Positions 1 through 8,277 are shown, counted from the stretch's first letter. The stretch: DNA of 64,000 bases from LSCE01 sp050485425 (GCA_050485425.1 JBJHBJ010000004.1:1-64000); one strand, 5' to 3'. Program-made: numbers and translations. Notes: generated by a model not told the origin, from the letters alone.

Positions 1-1016
1 GTGTTTTCCTGGCTGCTGTCCGCCCGGCGGACCAGGCTTGCGTAGTAGCTGTTGACGCGGATGCGGGGCGTGGATTCGGGGTTCAGTTCGACGACCCAGC
101 CTTCCTTGGTCCGGCGCACGTAGACGTCCGGCGTTACGTATTCGGCAGCGCTGTCGCTGATCTGGGAACCGGGCCGCGGGTCCAGCGTGCGGATCAGTGC
201 CAGTACCTGCTGCAGTTCTTCCTGGTTCAGCTTCATGCGACGGGTCAGCTGGGCGAGCTGGCGGGTACCGAGCAGGTCCAGGTGTTCGCGCACCAGGGTT
301 TTTGCCTCGGCCAGCCAGGGCGTATCCGCTGGCAGGGTCTCCAACTGCAGGCCCAGTGCCTCCTGGGGGTTCAGCGAGGCCACGCCGAGCGGGTCGAAGC
401 GCTGGATCAGATGACGCACCGCTTCCACCTCGTCCAGCTCGACTTCCCATTCCTCCGGCAGTGCGGCGAGGATGTCTTCCAGGCCGAGGCACAGGTAGCC
501 GTCGTCGCGGACGGCGTCGATGATGGCCTCGGCAATGGTCATGTCGCGCTCGCTGAGCCGCGACAGTTCGGCCTGCTCACGCAGATGGTCCTGCAGGCTC
601 TGGCCGGTGTGGGTTCGTGCCTCCCAGGCTTCGCGCTGTTCCTCGCTGTCGGGCGCGCTGTAGCTGGTGCTGCCGTCGTAGATGTCGCCCCAGTCGCTGT
701 CTACCGGCAGGTCGCCGGGAATGTCGTCCGGCGTGCTGGAGTCGCTCTCGCTGACCTCGCGCTCGGCGGCTTCCCGGACGCTTTCCTCGGCCTTGGCGGT
801 CTCGGTTGCTTCCGTTTCGCCGTTTTCCGCGTCTTCCGCCAGATCCGCGTCATCATCGGTGCCTTCGGCAGGTTCCAGCATGAGGTTGGAATCCAGTGCC
901 TGCTGGATTTCCGTGCGCAGCTCCAGCGTCGACAGTTGCAGCAGGCGAATGGCCTGTTGCAACTGCGGCGTCATGGTGAGCTGTTGCCCGAGGCGAAGCT
1001 GTAGGGACTGTTTCAT
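1..1016 (-). CDS. rpoN: RNA polymerase sigma-54 factor (partial, 3' end outside window)
   Basis: Encodes the N-terminal ~338 residues of sigma-54, which directs RNA polymerase to -24/-12 promoters that need AAA+ activators. The product starts MKQSLQLRLGQQLTMTPQLQ, the Gln/Leu-rich activator-interacting region I, with a second similar stretch (QQAIRLLQLS) directly after. From about residue 55 to 115 comes a strongly acidic linker (region II, rich in D/E/S/T). The core-binding region III begins near SLQDHLREQAELSRLSERD. The frame stays open to the window edge, so the DNA-binding part and RpoN box are not visible. The ATG at 1016 matches the family N-terminus. It lies downstream of lptB on the same strand, as in E. 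coli and Pseudomonas. A sigma-54 promoter elsewhere in this window (near 60675) is a plausible target. Confidence 0.96.
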   Translation of the reverse strand, partial: MKQSLQLRLGQQLTMTPQLQQAIRLLQLSTLELRTEIQQALDSNLMLEPAEGTDDDADLAEDAENGETEATETAKAEESVREAAEREVSESDSSTPDDIPGDLPVDSDWGDIYDGSTSYSAPDSEEQREAWEARTHTGQSLQDHLREQAELSRLSERDMTIAEAIIDAVRDDGYLCLGLEDILAALPEEWEVELDEVEAVRHLIQRFDPLGVASLNPQEALGLQLETLPADTPWLAEAKTLVREHLDLLGTRQLAQLTRRMKLNQEELQQVLALIRTLDPRPGSQISDSAAEYVTPDVYVRRTKEGWVVELNPESTPRIRVNSYYASLVRRADSSQEN

Positions 1017-1175
1017 AGACGCTGTCTGGGTGTTCCTGGTCGGGAGCCAATGCGGTCCGTAGTGCCTTCATCCTAGCCCAAAGCCGGAGGCGATAGAACA
1101 GACTGGCCCGGGTTTTGCTGGCGAGTTCACGTTCCCCGGCTCCTGTCACGCCGACGACCCGGCCGGCCGCCGGTG

Positions 1176-1901
1176 TCAGAGCCGGAAACTTTCCCCGAGG
1201 TATACCTCCCGCACCTGCTTGTTCGCCAGCACCTCCTCCGAACTGCCTTCGGCGATGACGCCGCCGCCGCTGAGGATGTAGGCGCGCTGGCAGATCCCCA
1301 GCGTCTCGCGCACGTTATGATCGGTGATCAGGACCCCGATGCCGCGTTCCGCCAGATGGCGGATGATGCCCTGGATGTCCAGTACGGAAATCGGATCCAC
1401 GCCGGCAAACGGCTCATCGAGGAGAATGAACCGCGGGTTGGCCGCCAGTGCCCGTGCGATTTCCACCCGGCGGCGCTCGCCGCCCGAGAGGCTGATGCCC
1501 ATCTGATCGTGCAGGTGGGCGACGTTGAATTCTTCCAGCAACTGCTGTACCTGCTCACGCCGCTGGTCCCGATTGAGTTCGGGCCGGGTTTCCAGGATGG
1601 CCATCAGGTTGTCGGCCACGCTGAGCTTGCGGAAGATGGATGCTTCCTGTGGCAGGTACCCCACGCCCTTGCGGGCGCGGACGTGCATGGGCAACTGGGT
1701 AATGTCCTCGTTGTCCAGCAGGATGCGGCCGTCGTCCACCGGAATCAGTCCCACCACCATGTAGAAGCAGGTGGTCTTGCCGGCGCCGTTCGGGCCCAGC
1801 AGCCCGACCACCTCACCACTGCTGACTTCCATCGAGGCACTCTGGACGACGGTGCGCTTGCGGTAACTCTTCCTGATCCCCTGAACGCTGAGCGTGCTCA
1901 T
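1176..1901 (-). CDS. lptB: LPS export ABC transporter ATP-binding protein LptB
   Basis: Cytoplasmic ATPase of the LptB2FGC complex that extracts lipopolysaccharide from the inner membrane and drives it across the Lpt bridge. The 241-residue protein has the full ABC set: Walker A GPNGAGKTT (36-44), Q-loop Gln85, signature LSGGERRR (138-145), Walker B FILLDEPFAG (158-167) and switch His195. Length matches the family (~240). Its start codon overlaps the lptA stop by 4 bp (ATGA), so the two are translationally coupled. The membrane subunits LptF and LptG are not in this window. Confidence 0.97.
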   Translation of the reverse strand: MSTLSVQGIRKSYRKRTVVQSASMEVSSGEVVGLLGPNGAGKTTCFYMVVGLIPVDDGRILLDNEDITQLPMHVRARKGVGYLPQEASIFRKLSVADNLMAILETRPELNRDQRREQVQQLLEEFNVAHLHDQMGISLSGGERRRVEIARALAANPRFILLDEPFAGVDPISVLDIQGIIRHLAERGIGVLITDHNVRETLGICQRAYILSGGGVIAEGSSEEVLANKQVREVYLGESFRL

Positions 1902-2452
1902 TCGTCCTCGTCTTCCGGGAAAATGGTGATGCGTATGCGGCGGCCGGTCTCCTCGTCGCCGCGGGCGTTTACCACTTCCGTTTCCAGGTTGTAGTGCACC
2001 GTCTCGCCGGTGAACTCGTTACGGCCCTGGGTCAGCCGCCCGCCTTCCAGCAGGATGATGCGCTCCGGGCCGGTGGCATGGTATTCCATGCGCGGCGCCT
2101 CGGCCCTGACCAGCCGGCCGCCGTCCTCGGGTGTCTGGGTGTAGACCGCGGGGCCGCCCTCGACGATGACATGATCCAGTTCACGGCCGCCGGCACGGGT
2201 GTGCACGGTCATGCGGTCGCCGGTGATCTCCCGCAGACCCTGCGTGAGTACCACGTCGCCGGTGTAAACGCTGATGCCGGTGACGTTGTCAATCTCGGCG
2301 TGGTCGGCGTCCAGCGTGATCGGTTGCTGCCTGCCGGTCTGTGCCTCCAGCAGCGGGGCGGCTGCCAGCAGCACGGCCAGCAGCGCAAGATACCCGGCCT
2401 TGGCCCGTGCGCGGACGTTGATCGGTGCTTCCCTAGTCTTGCGAGGGGACAT
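1898..2452 (-). CDS. lptA: LPS transport periplasmic protein LptA
   Basis: Periplasmic bridge protein that forms the beta-jellyroll filament carrying LPS between LptC and LptD. The 184-residue product has an N-terminal signal peptide (basic start, hydrophobic core GYLALLAVLLAAAPLLEA, cleavage probably after the Ala before QTGRQQ). The OstA-like fold follows, with the typical opening PITLDADHAEIDN and GDVVLTQG segments. It overlaps lptC by 20 bp upstream and lptB by 4 bp downstream, giving a tight lptC-lptA-lptB unit. The acidic tail FPEDEDE is unusual in charge but not in length. Confidence 0.93.
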   Translation of the reverse strand: MSPRKTREAPINVRARAKAGYLALLAVLLAAAPLLEAQTGRQQPITLDADHAEIDNVTGISVYTGDVVLTQGLREITGDRMTVHTRAGGRELDHVIVEGGPAVYTQTPEDGGRLVRAEAPRMEYHATGPERIILLEGGRLTQGRNEFTGETVHYNLETEVVNARGDEETGRRIRITIFPEDEDE

Positions 2453-3005
2453 AATGGCCTTTCACCTCGGACAGCAGTTCGAATTGGTCGCGTTCCAGAT
2501 AGCCCCTGGCGCCGGTTCCGCTGATGCGGGTCCCTTCCCGGTAGTAGACGGCGAACTCGTCGGTCTCGGCATAGCGCTCAGCGGGCAGCACGTAGACCTC
2601 GCTGGTATCCACATTGGCTTCCAGGTTGCCCGGCCCGCGGGCCCGGCGAATGGTCACCTCACCCTCGAGCTGTGCCTCGGTGACGTTGTTCCAGGCCCTG
2701 CCTGTCTCCGAGCGCAGCACCCAGGGTTCGCCGATTTCCGGAATGAATGTCACCACCGGGGCGTCGATGGTCCAGAGATCCCGGCCCATGAAGTGCAGCA
2801 TGCGCTCGCCACCCAGACGGTAGGTCACCACGCCGTTTTCGTCCGTGGCGGCGACCGTGAACCCCTCGACGAAGTAGTCCGGCCGGGTTTCCACCTCCAT
2901 CACGTCCGGGGTCGGCGGTTCCACCGTGTCCTCGTCCAGTATCCACCAGCCGGCCAGCGCGATGATGCCGAGGGCGGACAGGTGAAAGATCCAGCGCCTA
3001 GGCAT
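2433..3005 (-). CDS. lptC: LPS export inner-membrane protein LptC
   Basis: Bitopic inner-membrane protein linking the LptBFG transporter to LptA. The chosen ATG at 3005 gives 190 residues starting MPRRWIFHLSALGIIALAGW: a short basic cytosolic end, one transmembrane helix, then a periplasmic beta-jellyroll (DUF1239). A longer in-frame start at 3047 would add 14 residues ahead of the basic MPRR segment and reach deep into kdsC, so it was rejected. The start overlaps the kdsC stop by 8 bp and the end overlaps lptA by 20 bp. Confidence 0.9.
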   Translation of the reverse strand: MPRRWIFHLSALGIIALAGWWILDEDTVEPPTPDVMEVETRPDYFVEGFTVAATDENGVVTYRLGGERMLHFMGRDLWTIDAPVVTFIPEIGEPWVLRSETGRAWNNVTEAQLEGEVTIRRARGPGNLEANVDTSEVYVLPAERYAETDEFAVYYREGTRISGTGARGYLERDQFELLSEVKGHYVPSQD

Positions 3006-3555
3006 GAAGATAACGCTCCAGGATTGCCTGCAGCCGCCCCTGGGCATGCAGGATCATTTCGCTGGCCTCACGGACCGCCCCGCTGCCGCCCGCACGGCGG
3101 ACCTGCCAGTGGCACTGGCGGAGCAGCAGCGGGTGGGCGTTGGGAACGGTGATCGCCAGCCCGGCGCGCCGCAGCACGGCCAGGTCGATCAGGTCGTCAC
3201 CGATGAAGGCGGCCTCGCGGTCTTCCAGTCCAAGCTCCGACAGCAGTCCGCCCCAGGCGTCGGCTTTGTTCCGGATGCCGGTGAGTACGTGGGGGATGCC
3301 GAGATCCTCGGCCCGGCGCAGTAGCGGGGCCGAGTGGCGCGCGGTGATCACCGCCACGGCGATGCCGCTGTCCAGCAGCAGGCGGATGCCGAGGCCGTCC
3401 ATGATGTTGAACGGTTTCAGTGTTTCGCCGTGCTCGCCGTACCAGACAGTGCCGTCGGTGAGCACGCCGTCCACGTCCAGTGCCAGCAGCCGGATGGCGG
3501 CGGCGCGGTCCAGTATTGCCTGGTCGGGCATGGCGAAGTACACCGGTAGCGCCAT
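2998..3555 (-). CDS. kdsC: 3-deoxy-D-manno-octulosonate 8-phosphate phosphatase KdsC
   Basis: HAD-superfamily phosphatase that removes phosphate from Kdo-8-phosphate, giving the Kdo sugar of LPS. HAD motif I is DVDGVLTDG (nucleophile Asp27, acid/base Asp29), motif II TAR (71-73), the motif III lysine is probably Lys97, and motif IV is GDD (119-121). There is no large cap domain, as expected for this tetrameric family, and 185 residues is normal length. Its ATG overlaps the kdsD stop by one base (TGATG). The acceptor-side enzyme kdsD is directly upstream; kdsA and kdsB are not in the window. Confidence 0.95.
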   Translation of the reverse strand: MALPVYFAMPDQAILDRAAAIRLLALDVDGVLTDGTVWYGEHGETLKPFNIMDGLGIRLLLDSGIAVAVITARHSAPLLRRAEDLGIPHVLTGIRNKADAWGGLLSELGLEDREAAFIGDDLIDLAVLRRAGLAITVPNAHPLLLRQCHWQVRRAGGSGAVREASEMILHAQGRLQAILERYLHA

Positions 3556-4553
3556 CAGACCACTCCCGCCCGCAACAGATCGTGCATGTTCAGTGCACCG
3601 GTCACGCGCTCACGGTCGTCCAGCACCACCACGGCGTTGATCTTGTGGCTTTCCATCAGTTGCAGGGCCTCGGCTGCCAGGGCGCCCATGCGTATGGTGC
3701 GGGGGCCACGCGTCATCACGTCTTCCACGCGGGTGGCCCGCAGGTCGATGTCCCGGTCGAGGCTGCGACGCAGGTCGCCGTCGGTGAAGATGCCCAGCAG
3801 CCGGTCGTCCTCGCTCATGACCACGGTCATGCCGAGGCCCTTGCGGGTCATTTCCACCAGCGCATCGCGCAGCGGTGCGTCCGGCGGCACCCGGGGCAGG
3901 TTCTCCCCACTGTGGATGAGGTCGTCCACCAGCAGCAGCAGGCGGCGGCCCAGCCGTCCGCCCGGGTGGGAGCGGGCGAAATCCTCGGCGGTGAAGCCGC
4001 GGGCTTCCAGCAGCGCAACGGCCAGCGCGTCGCCCATGGCCAGTGCCGCGGTGGTACTGGCCGTGGGGGCGAGGTTCAGCGGACAGGCCTCCTGGCGTAC
4101 GCCGACGTCGATGTTCACGGTCGCCGCCTTGGCCAGCGTGGACTCCGGCTTGCCGGTCATGCTGATCAGAGGAACGCCGAGGCGCTTGATCAGCGGAAGG
4201 ATGGTGACGATCTCGTCGGTTTCACCGGAATTGGACAGCGCCAGCACGACGTCCTTGGGCGTGATCATGCCCAGGTCCCCGTGGCTGGCTTCCCCGGGAT
4301 GGACGAAGAAGGCAGGGGAGCCGGTGCTGGCCAGCGTGGCAGCGATCTTGCCACCGATATGGCCGGATTTGCCCATGCCCAGCACCACGATGCGTCCTTC
4401 GCAGCCCAGCAGGTGGAGGCAGGCCTGGACGAATGCCTCATCCACCCGTTCGACCAGGGCGCCGATTTCTGCGGCTTCCAGTTCCAGCACGCGCCGGCCG
4501 AGTTCGCGCAACCGGTCGTCGCTGAGGTGGTGGGCAATGCGTTGATCGATCAT
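3555..4553 (-). CDS. kdsD: Arabinose-5-phosphate isomerase KdsD
   Basis: Interconverts ribulose 5-phosphate and arabinose 5-phosphate, the first step toward Kdo. The 332-residue protein has an N-terminal SIS sugar-isomerase domain (about 40-170) with GMGKSGHIG (59-67) and SNSGETDE (107-114), then SHPGGRLGRRL, which marks KdsD/GutQ proteins. Two CBS domains fill the C-terminal third (around 205-330, the second beginning near DVMTRGP). Position next to kdsC favours KdsD over the paralogue GutQ. It is followed without a gap by kdsC. Confidence 0.95.
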   Translation of the reverse strand: MIDQRIAHHLSDDRLRELGRRVLELEAAEIGALVERVDEAFVQACLHLLGCEGRIVVLGMGKSGHIGGKIAATLASTGSPAFFVHPGEASHGDLGMITPKDVVLALSNSGETDEIVTILPLIKRLGVPLISMTGKPESTLAKAATVNIDVGVRQEACPLNLAPTASTTAALAMGDALAVALLEARGFTAEDFARSHPGGRLGRRLLLLVDDLIHSGENLPRVPPDAPLRDALVEMTRKGLGMTVVMSEDDRLLGIFTDGDLRRSLDRDIDLRATRVEDVMTRGPRTIRMGALAAEALQLMESHKINAVVVLDDRERVTGALNMHDLLRAGVV

Positions 4554-4586
4554 GGTCTCGGCATCCGGAATACTCTGCGCAGCATC

Positions 4587-5546
4587 TTACAGCGCTTCCT
4601 GCAGTGTAAACACCAGCACCTGATAGATGGGGTAGGCGGCCAGCAGCAGTAATGCCATCGGCCGGCCGATGCGGCCGCGCAGTGTGATGCCCAGGGCGAC
4701 GATCAGCGTCAGCGCGGCCATCGTCGCGTAGTCGCGGAACAGGACTTCCGGCGGCAGCAGCGCCGGATGGATCAGGGCCGCCGTGCCCAGCACCGCGAGC
4801 AGGTTGAACAGGTTCGAGCCGAGGATGTTGCCCAGCACCAGTGCGTACTGCCGCCGTCGTGCTGCGGCGATCGCGGTGGCCAGTTCCGGCAGGCTGGTGC
4901 CCAGCGCAACGACGGTCAGCCCGATGGCCAGGTCGCTGACGCCGGCCAGCGTGGCGAGTTCCACGGCGGCCCACACCAGGGCCTGGGCGCTGATCAGCAA
5001 GACGATGAGGCTGCCGGTGATCCACAGCAGGGTGGTGGCCAGGCGTTCGTTGCCGGTCTCCGGGACCTCGTCGGTGGGGACCGCCTCGGGGTCGGCCAGG
5101 CTGGCCCGGGTCAACCAGATCAGCACCGCCAGCAGGCCGCCGATCAGCACCGCACCTTCCCAGCGCCCCAGGGTACCGTTCAGCAGCAGCAGGGGGACCG
5201 CCAGGGTGACTGCCATCAGAGCGACCAGTTCCCGCCTGACCTCGCGTTCGCGGACCAGGAGTGGTGTGATCAGCCCCGCACAGGCCAGGATCAGGGCGAT
5301 GTTGGCGATATTGGAGCCCAGCGCGTTGCCGACCGCCAGGCCGGTGTTGCCGTTCAGCGCCGCCAGTGCGGAGACCATGATCTCCGGTGCAGACGTGCCG
5401 AAACCGATGATGACCAGCCCGACCATGACCGGTGCCATGCCCAGTCGCAGAGCGAGCTTGCTGGAAGCCAGCACGAAACGGTCGGCGCTCCAGGCAAGCA
5501 CCAGGAAGCAGATCAGGATCAGCAGCAGGTAGAGGGCGATGGTCAT
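4587..5546 (-). CDS. yrbG: Calcium/sodium antiporter, YrbG family
   Basis: Inner-membrane cation exchanger of the CaCA superfamily. The 319-residue protein has two homologous halves of about five transmembrane helices, each with an alpha repeat: GFGTSAPEIMVSAL near residue 50 and ALGTSLPELATAIAA near residue 215. These Gly-Thr-Ser-x-Pro-Glu motifs carry the ion-binding glutamates. An acidic cytosolic loop (PEAVPTDEVPETGNE) separates the halves. It is first of the yrbG-kdsD-kdsC-lptC-lptA-lptB-rpoN run, the same order as in E. coli. Physiological substrate in bacteria is uncertain (Ca2+/H+ or Ca2+/Na+). Confidence 0.92.
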   Translation of the reverse strand: MTIALYLLLILICFLVLAWSADRFVLASSKLALRLGMAPVMVGLVIIGFGTSAPEIMVSALAALNGNTGLAVGNALGSNIANIALILACAGLITPLLVREREVRRELVALMAVTLAVPLLLLNGTLGRWEGAVLIGGLLAVLIWLTRASLADPEAVPTDEVPETGNERLATTLLWITGSLIVLLISAQALVWAAVELATLAGVSDLAIGLTVVALGTSLPELATAIAAARRRQYALVLGNILGSNLFNLLAVLGTAALIHPALLPPEVLFRDYATMAALTLIVALGITLRGRIGRPMALLLLAAYPIYQVLVFTLQEAL

Positions 5547-5611
5547 GTCGTCTGGTCGGTTCGGGCCGGGTCAGGGAAGCGCTTGATCAACGCTCGGGTT
5601 CGCGCTCGAAT

Positions 5612-5695
5612 CCGGCTTGTGTCCGTGGTCGGGAGCAGGCCGCCGCAGGTGGCGGTTTGCCTGAGGCGGCGGCAATGCCACGGACAGGAAGCCGG
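5612..5695. repeat. Long imperfect inverted repeat between yrbG and mlaF
   Basis: Arms 5612-5628 and 5678-5695 are inverted copies differing only by a G versus CC bulge (CCGGCTT-G-TGTCCGTGG against CCGGCTT-CC-TGTCCGTGG). Inside them 5639-5646 (GCCGCCGC) pairs with 5666-5673 (GCGGCGGC). The whole folds into a hairpin of about 25 paired bases within 84 bp of the divergent intergenic region. No T-run follows, so it is not a simple terminator. It may be a REP-like extragenic element. Confidence 0.7.
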
Positions 5696-5732
5696 ACGAG
5701 CCGACGTCACGCGCATGGTAAGCCAGGCGGGA

Positions 5733-5760
5733 GGGGAACACACGTCCTTCCTGTGTCCCC
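5733..5760. promoter_or_regulatory. Inverted repeat upstream of the mlaF -35 box
   Basis: GGGGAACACA (5733-5742) and TGTGTCCCC (5752-5760) are inverted with one bulged A and a 9-base spacer. The repeat ends 13 bp before the TTGACT -35 box of the mlaF promoter, where an activator site would sit. Regulator unknown; this is position-based inference. Confidence 0.35.
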
Positions 5761-5773
5761 ATGAGGGATCAAT

Positions 5774-5802
5774 TTGACTCGTTCCTGGGCATCACAGATA
5801 CT
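5774..5802 (+). promoter_or_regulatory. Sigma-70 promoter of the mla-ibaG-murA operon
   Basis: TTGACT (5774-5779), 17-bp spacer, GATACT (5797-5802): five of six consensus bases in the -35 box and a good -10 box. Transcription would start near 5809. This lies inside a longer in-frame reading of mlaF beginning at 5761, so it argues that translation starts at 5848 instead. Confidence 0.75.
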
Positions 5803-5847
5803 CGACCCCCAAAATTCAATGCCTTCCGCTGCCGGGCTCCAGATCTG

Positions 5848-6672
5848 ATGACCAAGCGCGCCTCCGATGCCGACCCCGATGTCCTGGTGGACGTTCGCCA
5901 GTTGAGCTTTCGCCGCGGCGAGCGGAAGATCTTCGACGGCGTGGACGTGCAGATCCGGCGCGGCGAGGTCACCGCCATCATGGGGCCGAGTGGTACCGGC
6001 AAGACCACGCTGCTGCGGTTGATCGGTGGCCAGTTGCATCCGGATGCGGGTTCCGTCCAGGTGCTGGGCGAGGACGTCCCCCGGCTGGGGCGCGAGGCGC
6101 TGTTCCGCCTCCGTCGCCGCATGGGCATGCTGTTCCAGAGCGGAGCGCTGTTCACGCACCTGTCGGTATTCGAGAACGTCGCCTTCCCGCTGCGCGAGCA
6201 TACCGACCTGCCCGAGGCGCTGGTTCGCGACCTGGTGCTGTTGAAGCTCGAGGCGGTCGGCCTGCGCGGTGCGCGTGACCTGATGCCCAGCGAGCTCTCC
6301 GGCGGCATGGCGCGACGGGTGGCACTGGCGCGGGCCATCGCGCTGGACCCCGAACTGATGATGTACGATGAGCCGTTTGCCGGGCAGGACCCGATCTCCA
6401 TGGGGGTGCTGGTGTCCCTGATCCGGCGCCTGAACGATGCGCTGGGTCTGACCAGCGTGGTGGTCTCCCACGATGTGGCGGAGGCATCCCAGATCGCCGA
6501 TCGCATCTACGTGATTTCCGAGGGCCGGGTGGTAGAGTCCGGTTCGCCGAAGGAACTGGCGGACAGCGAGTCGGCCTGGGTGAAGCAGTTCATGCACGCC
6601 TTGCCGGATGGTCCGGTGCCCTTCCACTATCCGGGTGCCAGCCTGGAAGACGATCTGCTGGGAGGTCGCTGA
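5848..6672 (+). CDS. mlaF: Phospholipid transport ABC ATP-binding protein MlaF
   Basis: ATPase of the MlaFEDB inner-membrane complex that keeps the outer membrane lipid asymmetric by moving phospholipids. With the ATG at 5848 the protein has 274 residues: Walker A GPSGTGKT (46-53), signature LSGGMARR (150-157), Walker B MMYDEPFAG (171-179), His208. The MlaF-type C-terminal extension (residues ~245-274) ends in GASLEDDLLGGR. A longer start at 5761 would put the promoter inside the coding region and add residues with no family counterpart. The stop overlaps the mlaE start by one base. Confidence 0.93.
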   Translation: MTKRASDADPDVLVDVRQLSFRRGERKIFDGVDVQIRRGEVTAIMGPSGTGKTTLLRLIGGQLHPDAGSVQVLGEDVPRLGREALFRLRRRMGMLFQSGALFTHLSVFENVAFPLREHTDLPEALVRDLVLLKLEAVGLRGARDLMPSELSGGMARRVALARAIALDPELMMYDEPFAGQDPISMGVLVSLIRRLNDALGLTSVVVSHDVAEASQIADRIYVISEGRVVESGSPKELADSESAWVKQFMHALPDGPVPFHYPGASLEDDLLGGR

Positions 6673-7448
6673 TGCTGCAGCTGTTCGGCATGCTCGGGCA
6701 GAAAACGCTGGACAGCCTGGGCCGTCTCGGCCGGGGGACGCAGTTTCTGCTGCAGGCGCTGGTGGGTGTGCCCGGCCTGCTGCTGCGGCCCGGACTGGTG
6801 GTCCAGCAGCTCTATGCCATCGGCGTGCTGTCGCTGCTGATCATCGTCGTGTCCGGCACCTTTGTCGGCATGGTGCTGGCGTTGCAGGGCTACAACACGC
6901 TGGTGAACTTCGGCGCCGAGCAGTCGCTGGGCGTGTTGGTGGCGCTGTCGTTGCTGCGCGAGCTGGGGCCGGTGGTGACCGCCCTGCTGTTCGCCGGCCG
7001 GGCCGGTTCCGCGTTGACCGCGGAGATCGGCCTGATGAAGACCACCGAACAGCTCTCCGGCATGGAGATGATGGCGGTGGACCCGATGAAGCGGGTGATT
7101 GCGCCGCGGTTGCTGGCCGGTTTTCTCTCCATGCCACTGCTGGCCGCCATTTTCAGTTTCCTCGGTATCATGGGCGCCTATCTGGTCAGTTCGGTGGCGC
7201 TGGGGGTCGACGAAGGGTCGTTCTGGTCGCAGATGCAGGCCGCGGTGGACTTCCGTGAGGACGTGCTGAACGGCGTGATCAAGAGCCTGGTGTTCGGTTT
7301 CGTCGCCAGCTGGATCGCCGTCTACGAGGGCTATGACGCCACCCCCACGTCCGAGGGCGTGAGCCGGGCCACGACCAGGACGGTGGTGCACACCTCCCTG
7401 GCCGTGCTGGGGCTGGATTTCGTACTCACGGCAGTGATGTTCGGTTAA
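6672..7448 (+). CDS. mlaE: Phospholipid transport permease MlaE
   Basis: Inner-membrane permease subunit of the Mla complex (MlaE/YrbE family). The 258-residue protein has an N-terminal interfacial helix then about five transmembrane segments. Family signatures include GTFVGMVLALQGYNTL, LRELGPVVTALLFAGRAGSA and the short motif EIGLMKTTEQ near residue 115. Its ATG overlaps the mlaF stop (TGATG). mlaD starts 27 bp downstream after a purine-rich stretch, so the three genes are one transcript. Confidence 0.95.
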   Translation: MLQLFGMLGQKTLDSLGRLGRGTQFLLQALVGVPGLLLRPGLVVQQLYAIGVLSLLIIVVSGTFVGMVLALQGYNTLVNFGAEQSLGVLVALSLLRELGPVVTALLFAGRAGSALTAEIGLMKTTEQLSGMEMMAVDPMKRVIAPRLLAGFLSMPLLAAIFSFLGIMGAYLVSSVALGVDEGSFWSQMQAAVDFREDVLNGVIKSLVFGFVASWIAVYEGYDATPTSEGVSRATTRTVVHTSLAVLGLDFVLTAVMFG

Positions 7449-7475
7449 GGACGATCTGTCCAACAGGGGGCCTGG

Positions 7476-7946
7476 ATGGCAAGACAGCGGATTATCGAGA
7501 TCTGGGTGGGAATCTTCGTGGCTGCCGGATTTGCCGCCCTGTTCGGGCTCGCGATGCAGGTCAGCAACATCCCGGTGTTCCAGACCACGCAGGGTTACGA
7601 TGTGCATCTGCGGTTCGAGAATGTCGGCGGGCTGCGTGTGCGGGCGCCGGTGACCATGGCGGGCGTGCGTATCGGCCGGGTGAAATCCATCGAACTGGAT
7701 CCGACGCGCTACGATGCGCTGGTGACGGTTACCATCGAGGAACGCTTCGACCGGATCCCGGAGGATACCAGTGCTGCCATCTATACGTCCGGATTGCTGG
7801 GCGAGCAGTACATCGCGCTGGATCCGGGCGGGCTGGACTGGTATCTGGAGCCCGGCGACGAGATCGCCCTGACCCAGTCGGCCCTGGTGCTGGAACGGCT
7901 GATCGGGCGGTTCCTCACCTCCATCGGAGACAGCGGTGGTGACTGA
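7476..7946 (+). CDS. mlaD: Phospholipid transport MCE-domain protein MlaD
   Basis: Membrane-anchored hexameric MCE protein that forms the periplasmic pore of the Mla complex. One transmembrane helix (about residues 7-27) is followed by a single MCE domain (about 37-115), with GGLRVRAPVTMAGVRIGRV and the later TSGLLGEQYIALDPGG segment. 156 residues is somewhat shorter than E. coli MlaD (183). The last codons overlap the mlaB start by 11 bp, so no mlaC fits between them. Confidence 0.94.
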   Translation: MARQRIIEIWVGIFVAAGFAALFGLAMQVSNIPVFQTTQGYDVHLRFENVGGLRVRAPVTMAGVRIGRVKSIELDPTRYDALVTVTIEERFDRIPEDTSAAIYTSGLLGEQYIALDPGGLDWYLEPGDEIALTQSALVLERLIGRFLTSIGDSGGD

Positions 7947-8277
7947 GGCGCAGGCCACGGCCTCGCTGGAGCCCGCGGGCGAAGCCCACCGCTTCCGGTT
8001 GCGCGGCGAGCTTGACCTGCGCTCGGCCCGGACGCTCTGGCAGCAGGGCGTTCAGCGGCTGAGCGTGGGGCCGATGACCGTGGACCTCGGCGGCGTGGTT
8101 CGTGCCGACAGTGCAGGGCTTGCAGTGCTGGTTGCGTGGTCCCGGCAATCGCGAACGAGCGGACAGCCCCTCAGCTTTGTTAACATACCCGCCCAACTCA
8201 GAAGCCTGGCCGCGGTTTCCGGTGTGGAATCATTGCTTCCGCTGGAGCGGCCGGGCGATGAGGTCAGTGTTCCGTAG
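7936..8277 (+). CDS. mlaB: STAS-domain protein MlaB
   Basis: Small cytoplasmic STAS protein that binds MlaF and is needed for assembly and activity of the Mla complex. The 113-residue product shows the STAS core: FRLRGELDLRSARTLWQQG, then VDLGGVVRADSAGLAVLVAW with the conserved Asp-Ser-Ala-Gly loop. Translation begins at GTG 7936 or at the adjacent GTG 7939, overlapping mlaD. The usual gene order mlaFEDCB is kept except that mlaC is missing. Confidence 0.9.
   Translation: MVTEAQATASLEPAGEAHRFRLRGELDLRSARTLWQQGVQRLSVGPMTVDLGGVVRADSAGLAVLVAWSRQSRTSGQPLSFVNIPAQLRSLAAVSGVESLLPLERPGDEVSVP

Noticed and set aside
2274..4652. Long plus-strand open frames opposite lptA, lptC, kdsC and kdsD (2274-3152, 3480-4652)
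   Set aside because: They are antisense to well-conserved genes, show low-complexity composition (His, Gln, Gly, Arg rich) and no domain signature, as expected in high-GC DNA.
6627..7958. 443-codon minus-strand open frame opposite mlaE and mlaD
   Set aside because: Composition is rich in His/Gln/Arg without any motif; the plus strand encodes clear MlaE and MlaD.
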